From Vigna angularis (lineage: Eukaryota > Streptophyta > Magnoliopsida > Fabales > Fabaceae): 64,000 nt of DNA. Numbering within the stretch: the stretch's first letter is position 1; every line of letters starts with the position of its first letter. A model generated the notes under the pieces. It ran no database searches. It was not told the DNA's origin and saw nothing but the letters and a program-made list of their open reading frames with translations. The stretch is taken from positions 2,850,479-2,914,478 of the forward strand of contig NC_068977.1 in assembly GCF_016808095.1 (NCBI RefSeq), written 5' to 3'. The translations under genes were made by a program, and so were the position numbers. Shown in pieces: positions 47,196 to 57,533 of this stretch.

Positions 47196-48399
47196 TAAAT
47201 AATGTTACTGACTTTACATGACTGTAATAACTTAACAATAAATAATGTATGTCAATCATTTATGATTATTTATTTTCCATAAATTATTGGTCATCGATAA
47301 CCTGTCAATAAATTTAATTTTTTTTAGTAATATAGTTTGTTACAACATACCCGTTACATTACATCTTATATCCATTTTTTTTTACTTTTGCCTTATAAAA
47401 TGTAAAAAGGTATTTTAAATTTTTACTATTACAAAATCACAATATTTCTATAGTCTTTCAAGAAATTTAAATATGAACAAACTTTCTCGTGTTTTCAAAA
47501 TGAATAGTAAAAAGTATGAATAATATGCGCATAATTAAAGTTGAATCTTGAGTTGGACGTCCTTTTAAGTAGGAAAATGATACTTGAACAACCATTTTTG
47601 ACAACATTTAGACACGCCACACGTGTCTAAATTTGAGTGGTCCAGTTGGAAAAATTAAATGAAAATTAAATATGACGTGGAAAGAGAGTGGTCAGGGTTT
47701 GCAAGTCCGCGTTTCAAATTTGAAATTGAATTTGGAACAATTTTAGAGAGAGAAGCGTGAAGGTTCAGAGATAGAGAGTGTAACCTAGAGAGGCCGAACG
47801 ACTTGGAGAAAGGGAGTTGGAGAGAGAGACGTCCGACGGAGTGCTTGTCAGAGTGTCGCCGGACAACATTGAAGGCTGTCTGGGAGCTATCGAACCCCTC
47901 TAGGCGATTCCGGTTCACGGCCGCCACAGGTCCGACGTTGGCGAAGGAAGGGAAGACGCCATCGTCTTCCGTCCGGTCCGGCCCAGCGAACTAGGGGCGC
48001 GTTGAAGGTCTTGCGTCGTCCCACCTGCTTCCGTCCCTGTCCCGGAGTGCCGCCGGAGCATCGCCGCAATGTCGCCGGAGTGTGGACTGTTCGGTGGACC
48101 AAAAAGAGGGGTTGTCCGGGTTGTCAGTCCCACCCACACCTTTATCTTCGTCTGTGTTCCAACCGCTGCACCTCGTGCTGAGTGAAGGTTCGTTTTTTTT
48201 TTATTTCAGTGGAATGAAGGTTTCATTCATGCATGATGTTGTTTGTGGATGGTTTTGCTTATGTATGAAATGTCTCCCAAGTGCATTTTGTTGTGTTACT
48301 GATTTGTATACTTATTGTTTGCTTAATCTTACATTGTTGTTGTAATTTTTTTCGATTGGTAGTCATGGACCGCGTTGGCCTTGCTGTGAAAAAAAACAA

Positions 48400-48960
48400 G
48401 CCACCTCAAAATGAGAGTGGTGAACCTAGTTGGCCTTGCTGTGAAAAAACTTGAACCCAATTACCCAGTTCATTCGGCTTTGGTACGAGTTATGTTGGTG
48501 AACCCAGGGTCCTAGAAAATGTATTTTTATGTGACACGAATGTTAAGAAATTGTTCCCAGATTACTTAGAAGTAGCTGAAACGAGGGAAAACAAACAAGG
48601 CACCCCAAAATGAGAGTGGTGGACGTAGTTGGCCTTGGTGTGCAAAAATTGGAACCCAGGTACCCACATATTCTGCCTAAGGTACCAGTTATGTTCCTGT
48701 TCCATGAGTGTTAGAAAATGTATTTTTATGTGGCACGAATTTGTTAAAAAAATGTTAAGAAATTGTTCCTAGATAACGTAGAAGTAGATCAAATGAGGGA
48801 AAATAAAGAAGGCACCCCAAAATTAGTGTGGTGGTCGTTGTTGGCCTCGGTGTGCTAAAACTTGAACCCAGGTACCCAGTTAATTTGCCTTAGGTACCAG
48901 TTCTGTTCCTGTACCACGAGTCTTACAAAATGTATTTTTATGTGGCACGAATGATATGAA
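48400..48960 (+). repeat. Subterminal tandem repeats, left arm
   Basis: Three units of about 180-230 bp with GTGGTGGACGTAGTTGGCC, TGGAACCCAGGTACCCA, GGTACCAGTT and GTATTTTTATGTG(G)CACGAA. Such subterminal repeats are typical transposase-binding or structural regions in DNA transposons (family knowledge). Confidence 0.8.
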
Positions 48961-49103
48961 TTAATAAATTAGTATTATTTTTTTGTTCTCTTTTTGGTTG
49001 TCTTTTAACAAATGCTGACAATGTTTGTTATCATTTCCATTTTGTTCTTTTACTTGATTGTGTTGGTGTAGTGTAATTTAACTTTTTGTGTTGGTGTAGT
49101 GTC

Positions 49104-49151
49104 ATGGAGAAACTTGGTGAACAAAGTAAAGGACGTGATAGAAGGAAGAAG
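49104..49151 (+). pseudogene. Exon 1 copy of the captured gene, left arm
   Basis: ATG at 49104 opens a short, strongly basic exon (MEKLGEQSKGRDRRKK), followed by GTACGCAG as donor-like sequence. The identical exon sits in the right arm at 52076-52123. Here it faces the Ulp1 C-terminal exons but lacks the middle of the gene. Confidence 0.6.
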
Positions 49152-49321
49152 GTACGCAGGATTGTATTTGACTTCCATAGATTTGTTGTTTGATTGTTTG
49201 CACTGGACTCTTTAGGGCACAAAAGAAAAGAACGACAAAAGATTGACAATGTCATTGTATGTATAGCAATTGATGTTTACTTTGTAATTACAAATTTATA
49301 AGGGAAGTATGTTGTTTCCAG

Positions 49322-49799
49322 GCACATAATCTTGCATTGCTTTTTGGACATTTGTTGAATTGTTCGGAAGACAAGAAACCATCATTTGAGGTACAACAGT
49401 TGCATACTCCAATCCAACCAAACAAATATGTTTGTAATGTTGATTTTTGTAAATATAATATTTTCTTGTATAAATGATATGTTAAATATGATACTTGCGT
49501 TGTTGGACTTGTGTTGTTGTAGATTTGATTGTGGAGTAATTGTTTTGAAAATTATGGAGTTGTGGGATGGCATTGACAAATATGAAAGAAACACAATGCC
49601 CAGTTACACAACTGTAAGCTGTCAAAATTTCTATGTTGTGCATCTTTCATACAAATGTTGCATTGGATTCATGTTTTGTGCATTATTGTCTTTGCAGGAA
49701 GAACTACAACAATTTAGGGAGCAATATGTTTGTCAATGGATTTTGGATGTGGACAACATGCGGAGGAATCAAGTGTTGGAAGATTTAGGCATTTTGTAG
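49322..49799 (+). pseudogene. Ulp1-like cysteine protease (C48), C-terminal exons
   Basis: Plus-strand coding pieces separated by introns: AHNLALLFGHLLNCSEDKK, then QPNKY; after an intron ending TTGTTGTAG, FDCGVIVLKIMELWDGIDKY with the catalytic Cys in DCG; after another intron ending TTTGCAG, EELQQFREQYVCQWILDVDN, ending at TAG 49797-49799. This is the C-terminal part of an Ulp1/C48 SUMO-protease-like domain. The catalytic His/Asp part is not found upstream in this orientation, so this piece alone would be inactive. Confidence 0.75.
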
Positions 49800-49959
49800 A
49801 ATGTTGGGGATTATTGATGAAAGAATAGTTGTTGTTACATTTCATATTTATGTATTGGTTGCACATCCAATCTGATTTCAGAAATTGTTGACAAATATAT
49901 TTGGTAGTTAAAATTCAGTTTGTTGTACTTAATTGACTTTCATGTGCAAAACGTTTTAT

Positions 49960-50260
49960 CCAAGTACCTACTTGGCCTGTCTGTGCAAAGAGTTATACCA
50001 AAGTACCCACTTATTTAGCCTTTGGTACCAATTCTGGTCCTGCACCTGGAGCGTTACCAATTGAGGTTGGATTGGGACGAATTTGTTAATAAATTGACAA
50101 ATAATTGTTTCAAAATTAATCACAAAGACAACGAATGAGGGAGAACACATTAGGCACCCCTGAATGAGTGTGGTGTACCAAGTTCGCATTTGTGTGGAAA
50201 AAGTTTAACCTAAGTACCCACTTATTTAGCCTGTGTATCAACACCCAATTTCGTCCGGAA
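49960..50260 (-). repeat. Two diverged copies of the subterminal repeat
   Basis: Centrally placed units with AGTACCCACTTATTTAGCC, GGTACCAATTCTGG and GAGTGTGGTGTACC, related to the arm repeats but clearly diverged. They mark an older or separate part of the element. Confidence 0.7.
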
Positions 50261-50308
50261 TGACAAATAGATTTATTTATTTTCATCATGAGTGTAAAAT
50301 AAAAAAAA

Positions 50309-50349
<41 letters not shown>
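50309..50349. repeat. Poly-G run of 41 bases
   Basis: An uninterrupted G tract directly after AAAAAAAA. It separates AT-rich DNA from a CpG-rich block. A tract this long is rare in plants and may be an assembly or sequencing artefact. Confidence 0.95.
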
Positions 50350-50870
50350 CGTCCACTGATCCGGACGAGCGTCCTCGCTGGACAAGCGTCCATTTCTGCT
50401 TAAAGGACGAGCGTCAACTCCTGTTCGCTGGACGAGCGTCCTGTTTTTCGTCTAGAGGGCGAGCGTTCGTTCTCCTGGCGACGAGCGTTTCTTCATAGAC
50501 GTTCGGCTTTTCGGACTCTACCGCTCGTCCCGGTTACTCTCTCTCATCTACCGCTCGTCCTGATCATTCCTATTCTCCATATCTTTATGTCGTTCGTCCT
50601 GCACACTATACAACCGTTCGGCTCCTCCCACTGCACGACCGTTCGTTCACTTTCTATCTTTCGTGATCGTTCGTCCTCTACACTGTGCTACCGATCGATC
50701 GTCTTCTTCTCAACTAGCGCTCGCTCTAACCACTTCCCATTGTCTACCGCTCGTTCTGATCACTCTTCCTTGTCTACCGCTCGTTCTGATCACTCTTCTC
50801 TCTTCTACCGTTCGTCCAGCTCATTTCCCTTTTCCGCCGCTCGTCCAAAGCAAAGGCTAGGTAAGGTAGG
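50350..50870. repeat. CpG-rich block of GACGAGCGTCC / CTACCGCTCGT motifs
   Basis: More than fifteen variants of GGACGAGCGTCC, CCGTTCGGCT and CTACCGCTCGTTCTGATCAC, partly in tandem. The motif vocabulary matches the arrays in chromovirus LTRs, and GCTAGGTAAGGTAGG follows at 50857. It may be a captured LTR fragment (inference). The open frame across it is low-complexity. Confidence 0.6.
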
Positions 50871-51038
50871 TGACAGTAATGTTGAACGTAAATTATGGTT
50901 ATTCTTTTCTTTTAATTGTGAATACTTAAACTTCATTGATATTAAAATAACTGCATACAATAGGTTACAAAACATAACTAATATTTATGTTAACTAATGA
51001 TTGAAATACAAACATAACGTCAATTTCTAAACGCTCAT
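50871..51038. other. AT-rich spacer
   Basis: Between the CpG-rich block and the stop codon of the captured minus-strand gene; nothing recognised. Confidence 0.4.
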
Positions 51039-52123
51039 CAATCTTCCATGGGAGTTGTTGTTTTATTATTAGAGGCAGAAGGACAAGCCTTTTCATATGG
51101 ACCAACATCTTTGTTTTTGTTGTTGTTTTGGGCACATGGGTAGGGTCGATTCACAGGTCTTGATGAAGCGTTAAGTAGTTCCTCAGTTGGAGGACCAATG
51201 TCAGCTTTGAAGACCTACACATTGGTTAAAATAAATTTTAATCACGTCGCCCTAACGTAAGTAACAAAATATTTAGGATTTAGTTATGAGTTCACGATAT
51301 TACCTTGACAACGTTCCGGACGGTTATATTCAAATAGTAAATCCTTCCAAAAGGACTCAATGCACCAACCTGTGCATAAAGAAATGTATAACATTTTAAA
51401 GCAATGAATAAGTTAACGTGGTGCATGATTCTTAAATGAATAAGTTAACCTCTGCATGCAGAAGGACTTTGTTGTGCACCGAAGCAGACAATGAGATACT
51501 TTGATCCTGTTACCAAGGAATAATGAAAAAGTTATCGTAGGACGCTTTGAACAAAGTTATCGACAGTAAGAACTCTGATATCCCTACCAATATATACAAG
51601 CTGAAAAAATGTTCTATTGGAAAATTTTCATGTTCCTCTAACAGAAAGTCATATACCATGCTGACATCTACTTTCCCCTCAGGGAAGTACTCCCTACAAA
51701 CACTACGATGCCCAACTTTATTTAAATCTATCACTTCATCAAAAATAGGCAACCCTAACGATAGACAGACATCAAATTCAGTAAACTTAATAACTTTGCC
51801 GCCAAAATAAAACCCACTCATGTTATCTACCCATTGACCACATAACTTAGATAACAAATTCCTACCTATCTTTATACAACTTGGCAAGTATAACAACCAA
51901 CCAAAAACACTCTTCTCAATGTAATCCTTCTGCTCAATAGTCAACCGTTCGTTCAAAAGACATATCATCTTGGTTTTGCAGTAGTGTCTGAACACTAACT
52001 GCATACGAAGTCATGGTTACTAATTTAATACAGTCAAACAACAAATCTATGGAAGTCAAATACAATCCTGCGTACCTTCTTCCTTCTATCACGTCCTTTA
52101 CTTTGTTCACCAAGTTTCTCCAT
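51039..52123 (-). pseudogene. DUF1985-like N-terminal half of a captured Ulp1-family gene
   Basis: Exon 1 runs from ATG 52123 (basic MEKLGEQSKGRDRRKK); exon 2 follows an acceptor TATGCAG (starts 51998) and runs to about 51514, encoding FGWLLYLPSC, SGFYFGGKVIKFTEFDVCLS and GLPIF, then PIEHFFSLYILVGISEFLLS and NFFIIPW. This pattern fits the DUF1985/plant mobile domain that precedes Ulp1 in transposon-borne plant genes. Later exons include VGALSPFGRIYYLNITVRNV (near 51305-51370) and PPTEELLNASSRPVNRPYP, ending at TGA 51039-51041. Exon 2 is open over more than 150 codons. The protease half lies on the opposite strand at 49322. Role in the element unknown. Confidence 0.65.
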
Positions 52124-53117
52124 GACACTACACCAACACAAAAAGTTAAATTACATTACACCAACACAATCAAGTAAAAGAACAAAATGGAAATGATAAC
52201 AAACATTGTCAGCATTTGTTAAAAGACAACCAAAAAGAGAACAAAAAAATAATACTAATTTATTAATTCATATCATTCGTGCAACATAAAAATACATTTT
52301 GTAAGACTCGTGGTACAGGAACAGAACTGGTACCTAAGACAAATTAACTGGGTACCTGGGTTCAAGTTTTAGCACACCGAGGCCAACAACGACCACCACA
52401 CTAATTTTGGGGTGCCTTCTTTATTTTCCCTCATTTGATCTACTTCTACGTTATCTAGGAACAATTTCTTAACATTTTTTTAACAAATTCGTGCCACATA
52501 AAAATACATTTTCTAACACTCATGGAACAGGAACATAACTGGTACCTTAGGCAGAATATGTGGGTACCTGGGTTCCAATTTTTGCACACCAAGGCCAACT
52601 ACGTCCACCACTCTCATTTTGGGGTGCCTTGTTTGTTTTCCCTCGTTTCAGCTACTTCTAAGTAATCTGGGAACAATTTCTTAACATTCGTGTCACATAA
52701 AAATACATTTTCTAGGACCCTGGGTTCACCAACATAACTCGTACCAAAGTCGAATGAACTGGGTAATTGGGTTCAAGTTTTTTCACAGCAAGGCCAACTA
52801 GGTTCACCACTCCCATCTTGAGGTGGCTTGTTTTTTTTCACAGCAAGGCCAACGCGGTCCATGACTACCAATCGAAAAAAATTACAACAACAATGTAAGA
52901 TTAAGCAAACAACAAGTATACAAATCAGTAACACAACAAAATGCACTTGGGAGACATTTCATACATAAGCAAAACCATCCACAAACAACATCATGCATGA
53001 ATGAAACCTTCATTCCACTGAAATAAAAAAAAAACGAACCTTCACTCAGCACGAGGTGCGGCGGTTGGAACACAGACGAAGATAAAGGTGTGGGTGGGAC
53101 TGACAACCCGGACAACC
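52034..53117 (-). repeat. Right inverted arm, inner part
   Basis: Reverse-complement match of 48110-49193, including the exon 1 copy and the subterminal repeats (52260-52840). It ends at the target site CAACC of the solo LTR; the arm resumes at 56188. Confidence 0.88.
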
Positions 53118-56100
53118 TGTAACACCCCTTTTTAGAGTATTACAGTAAATATATATTTTTTTTAAACAAAGCATTGATTCACATTTAAAGTCACAACACT
53201 TAATATTATTACACAATAATATCGTCAAAGTTTTCAAGAGTATTTATTGAAGTACAAACCAAATACTAAAACTCTTTAAAATTACAAACCACACATTTCA
53301 CAATTTAAAATACATGTTCTAAAATCCCATAGAGGTTTTCACATCGCATCCTCGCCCTAAACTTCTTCAACTTTACCTGAAACATCATCTACTCCCGTAT
53401 AACGATACGAGTTATACGATCATCGTAGACACATAAATAGGGTGAGCTAACCAATTACAGAAGGACATAAGTTATAAATAAACTTGTTTTTTCCCATTTC
53501 AAACAACAAAATAATAACATTAAATGTTATATCTTGATATTATATCGTATAAAATAAATGGACACGAGTCTCACTTTGTTTTCCATTCCTCACACATGGA
53601 TATTAGACTTATCGATTTTTGTCCTTCACACACAACTAATGGACACTGGCCCTTCACACGCAGCTATTGGACCTATCTCGGCTCTATCCCACATATAAAT
53701 TTGATAAACATATATCAACACCGGTTCCTCATATGAACCGTGGATAAGAGTCGTCCTCCACCCGCAGCTTCGGACATATCTTCCTTGTCCTTCAAGGTCT
53801 TACGAGTAAAAACTTTGGTGATCAACATCTATTCACCAAGCACAATACTCAGCACGAGAGAGAAATTTAAGGTAAGACATCCATATTCCTTCGTAAGAGG
53901 AAAATAACAGGACTCGAATCCACCTATCGCCTTTTTCAGGTAAAAGGAATTATCCTTTTAATTACCGAGATAAAACATAAATCTCTACTGGTTATACACG
54001 ATAATACTAGAGAATCATCAATGGTTATTCTATCAAATCTCAATAAACTAATCTCATGCAAAAATTGCATTAAATCCAAAAATCACATTCAAGACAATTT
54101 GCTGTCAAATCTTACCTTTGCTCAGTGTTTTACTCATAAATTTTTCTACAGAACTCTGAATGAGTTGATTCTTGTTTTATTGGATTCTAAACTCAAACAT
54201 CTTTCTTTAGACACCAGATTCGAAATTTTTAGACCACAGAGTCCACTGCAGTACCGATTTTAACGTTCTAATTATGTTTTTTTATAGTTTTCAGTGATGA
54301 CCTTTACTCACTATTTTACTCATTATTCTCCCTACAGAATTCCAAATGGGATGATTCTTATTTGGTTGAAATCTAGATTCAAAATTATTTCTTTGACCAC
54401 TAAATTCTAAATTTTTTTTTTATACCACTTTACTAACTGCAGTACAGTTTCCAAAAGTACAATAAAAAAAATCCAAATTATCAAACACTTAATAATACTG
54501 GAATACTACATATATATTTGTTATAGCTTCTGACTTCTTATTGAAAATCGGACCGGTCAAAATAAACTTATATATATCTAAAACCTGTAATAAATATTTC
54601 AGTTCGATCCAATGGTTGATGAAGTGGAACTCTTAAATTTTCCTTACGTGGTTTAAAGATAGAACTAAGCTGAAAATTCAAATACCTCAAAATGCGAAAT
54701 CTATATATCCACATTTAGACATTATTTGGCTAATCCAAACGGTCGAATTCACTATTGATGTCTTACAAACCATATATCAAAATTTCAGATCAATCCAACG
54801 GTTAACTTGGCTAGAATTTACGTTTTCCCGAGGGAACTTAGTAGCAGAAAATAAGGTGATCATTAACTTATTCCATCATGCGAGATTTATTCCTCTAAGT
54901 ACAGGCCTCAAAGTAACCATCCGAACGGTCAAGGCAAAATAATATATCTTATGGTCCACATATAAAAATTTAAGGTCAATCTAACGGTTCACTAGGTGGG
55001 AATGTATGTTTTACCGTAGAGACTTAATAGCAGAAATAAAGCAGTCATCAAATTACTCCAGCATGCGGAATTTAATTCTCTAACTACAGATGATAGAATA
55101 ATAATCCGAACGGTCAAAGCAAATTAATATGTCTTATGTCCCATATATCAAATATTTGGCTACATCTAACGGTAAATGAAGTAGAATTGGACAGTGTACT
55201 AAGGTAACTCGAAAAATAGAAAACAATAGGAGACTAAGATTCACAAAAGTAGACAGATAGCTATTGTTAATAAATTCCAATATGCTCCTAATTAGATTCA
55301 TGATCATGAAATATGAAATTGTAATATCTAAGAGATGGTTTAGCTTCCCCTACCTCAAGTCCAGTAAGGAATCCTTCACTCCTACTGCTTCTAGTCCACA
55401 GCTAGTTTTTCACTTAGCTTGCTCTCAAATTCACAATTTGACGAAAGTTCTTAGTTAACTCACGTTCTCCTCCTCTGCCCTTTGATATCCCCCATTTCAT
55501 TTCTTAAATAGAATTCACTTAATAATTGGTAGGAGAAGTTTTTCAAATGAATGGGTCCCAACTTTCATAAATTAAATTCCATGTCTCCCGTAGATTCATT
55601 TTTTCTCATTTCATGGTTCATTTCATGTTTTGTCTCTTTTGGTGCATGAAACCAAGAAAGTCAAGATGCTATGTTGGAAAGTAAATAACTACTATTTGTG
55701 TGGGGAAACCAAAACATAATTGCACATTATGGAGGAATAGAAGAGTAAGGTACGGTTTGTTAAGAAAATTATTGCATAGGGAAGCTTAGCTTAAGAAAAA
55801 ATAAAATAATGTTTAGTGTTTAAATGGCTAAGTCTAACGTCCATTCAATAAGCCTCTATTACTAGTAAGATGACTTAGCACAAATAATTTTCAGAAAACA
55901 CCAACAAGTGGCAATAAAAAATGTAACCAAGCATGAACTTTGAAGAGAAAAATGTTACTGCCTATTGATGTCAATTACAATATCAGAAAATTTTGTTATT
56001 TAACATATTCCGCATTTAATTCCTGAAAAATAATTAATTCAAAATAATATCACTTAGTTTAACTTTGATTCATAAAAAATAATTTTTAACGTAATAAATG

Positions 56101-56182
56101 ATTTTATGAATATTGTCACTCAACAAGAGATTCTTACAAACTAAACAAAATAATATTGATCGTAATTATTTTGGGTCTTACA
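53118..56182 (-). repeat. Solo LTR inserted in the right arm, target duplication CAACC
   Basis: 3065 bp. On the plus strand it starts TGTAACACCCC and ends GGGTCTTACA. CAACC lies on both sides (53113-53117 and 56183-56187), and the intact left arm shows the empty site (GAGGGGTTGTCCGGG). By analogy with the other LTRs, sense is minus (TGTAAGACCC start). It has no coding frame and no 35-bp array, so it belongs to another LTR family. The stretch 54120-54430 has two related segments with ACTCTGAATGAGTTGATTCT/ATTCCAAATGGGATGATTCT, similar to part of the 704-bp repeats at 29802. Confidence 0.88.
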
Positions 56183-56187
56183 CAACC

Positions 56188-56712
56188 CCTCTTTTTGGTC
56201 CACCGAACAGTCCACACTCCGGCGACACTCCGACGATGCTCCGGCGGCACTCCGGCGGCACTCCAAGACAGGGACGGAAGCAGGTGGGACGACGCGAGAC
56301 CTTCAACGCGCCCCTAGTTCGCTGGGCCGGACCGGACGGAAGACGATGGCGTCTTCCCTTCCTTCGCCAACGTCGGACCTGTGGCGGCCGTGAATCGGAA
56401 TCGCCTGGAGGGGTTCGATAGCTCCCAGACAGCCTTCAACGTTGTCCGGCGACACTCCGACAAGCACTTCATCGGACGTCTCTCTCTCCAACTCCCTTTC
56501 TCCAAGTCGTTCGGCCTCTCTAGGTTACACTCTCTATCTCTGAACCTTCGCGCTTCTCTCTCTAAAATTGTTCCAAATTCAATTTCAAATTTGAAACGCG
56601 GACCTGCAAACCCTGACCACTCTCTTTCCACGTCATATTTAATTTTCATTTAATTTTTCCAACTGGACCACTCAAATTTAGACACGTGTGGCGTATCCAA
56701 GTATCATTTTCC
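56188..56712 (-). repeat. Right inverted arm, outer part
   Basis: Continues the right arm beyond the solo LTR: the GC-rich block with CTCCGGCGGCACTCC, then DNA matching 47572-47780 in reverse. It has a small extra repeat (CACTCCGGCGG) and lacks about 27 bp of the outer TIR. Confidence 0.88.
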
Positions 56713-57533
56713 GTTGAGTGAAAGCTTTGGAATAATGAACTCTAAAATTATTACACACTATATTCTAATTAAACCACGTCTATCTCCACATTGTTAATAG
56801 AACTATTCATCCTTATATGGAAAACCAAGACATTTCTTCTTCCAAAACTTGATTTCCATGCAATAAAAAGTCTTAAATGGTCCCAAAATCCATATATAGA
56901 CAAACAAACCTAAACCAATTAATTCAAACATATCACAATCATCCTCTTAAATCCGTAATCTCAAGAGAAAGGGATGTCCTTTCAACCTTTTATTCTGTAC
57001 CCAGGTAGCAAAGTATAAAATATATAAACTCGATACAAAACATCACATTTTTATTTATTTATTTTATATAAAATTTGGTTTTAAAATTTCAATGTATATC
57101 AATTTAGATTCTAGAAAATATTAGTTATAGAGATTTTTCTAGGAAATAGTAATTAAGAAAAATTAAATGGAACAACAAATAGAAAGAAAAAAAAACTTGA
57201 AAAAACAGATAAACGGAAAACGGAGCCGAAAGTCCCATCACAGTAAATATCATTTTCAAACTTAAATATATCCTTAATGTAAGAATATAATATAAAGAAT
57301 CAGATAAATGTAAAATATGAACAAATAAAAGGTTGGACAAAGCGAAAAAAAAAATGACATTTTATAATCGATAAAAAAAACTTAAGGAAAGATGAACAAG
57401 TTATAAAAAAAAAGGATAAAAATATAAAAAAGATAAAGAATAATAAATTTTTAAAATAATCTGATTGATTGTTGACATAAATGGTTTTCTTAGCTGTTGC
57501 TAAACATTTATATGAAATTGTCGAGGAGTTTGA
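56713..57533. other. AT-rich intergenic DNA
   Basis: No gene or element boundary supported; long A-runs near 57180-57440. The five bases before the next LTR (57529-57533) are TTTGA; their partner would lie beyond the window. Confidence 0.5.

Larger units (their letters stand above)
47572..49193 (+). repeat. Left inverted arm
   Basis: About 1622 bp, near-identical by eye to the reverse complement of the right arm. From outside: TIR with TTTTTGACAACATTTAGACACG, a GC-rich block (47760-48130) with repeated CGCCGGA/GTGCCGCCGG, a TTATTTCAG/ATGAAGG segment, the subterminal tandem repeats, and exon 1 of the captured gene at the inner edge. Confidence 0.88.
47572..56712. mobile_element. Ulp1-carrying Mutator-like element with 1.6-kb inverted arms
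   Basis: The ends are GGAAAATGATACTTG at 47572 and its reverse complement at 56698-56712. Arms: 47572-49193 on the left; 52034-53117 plus 56188-56712 on the right, the right arm being interrupted by a solo LTR. The outer right TIR has lost about 27 bp relative to the left. Each arm has GC-rich terminal DNA, a subterminal tandem repeat, and the first exon of a captured gene. The centre holds the rest of that gene in two opposed pieces. Plant Mutator-like elements carrying Ulp1 proteases are known (Kaonashi type). No mudrA-type transposase is present. Confidence 0.82.

Noticed and set aside
47655..48139. Arg/Gly-rich frames in the GC-rich arm ends
   Set aside because: Open because of high GC; mirrored at 56113-56653, overlapping on both strands, and without conserved domain.
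50587..50997. 136-codon Ser-rich frame
   Set aside because: Low-complexity translation of the CpG-rich motif block.
47563..56721. Nine-bp target duplication of the Ulp1 element
   Set aside because: The flanks (TTTTAAGTA and GTTGAGTGA) match only partly; not claimed.
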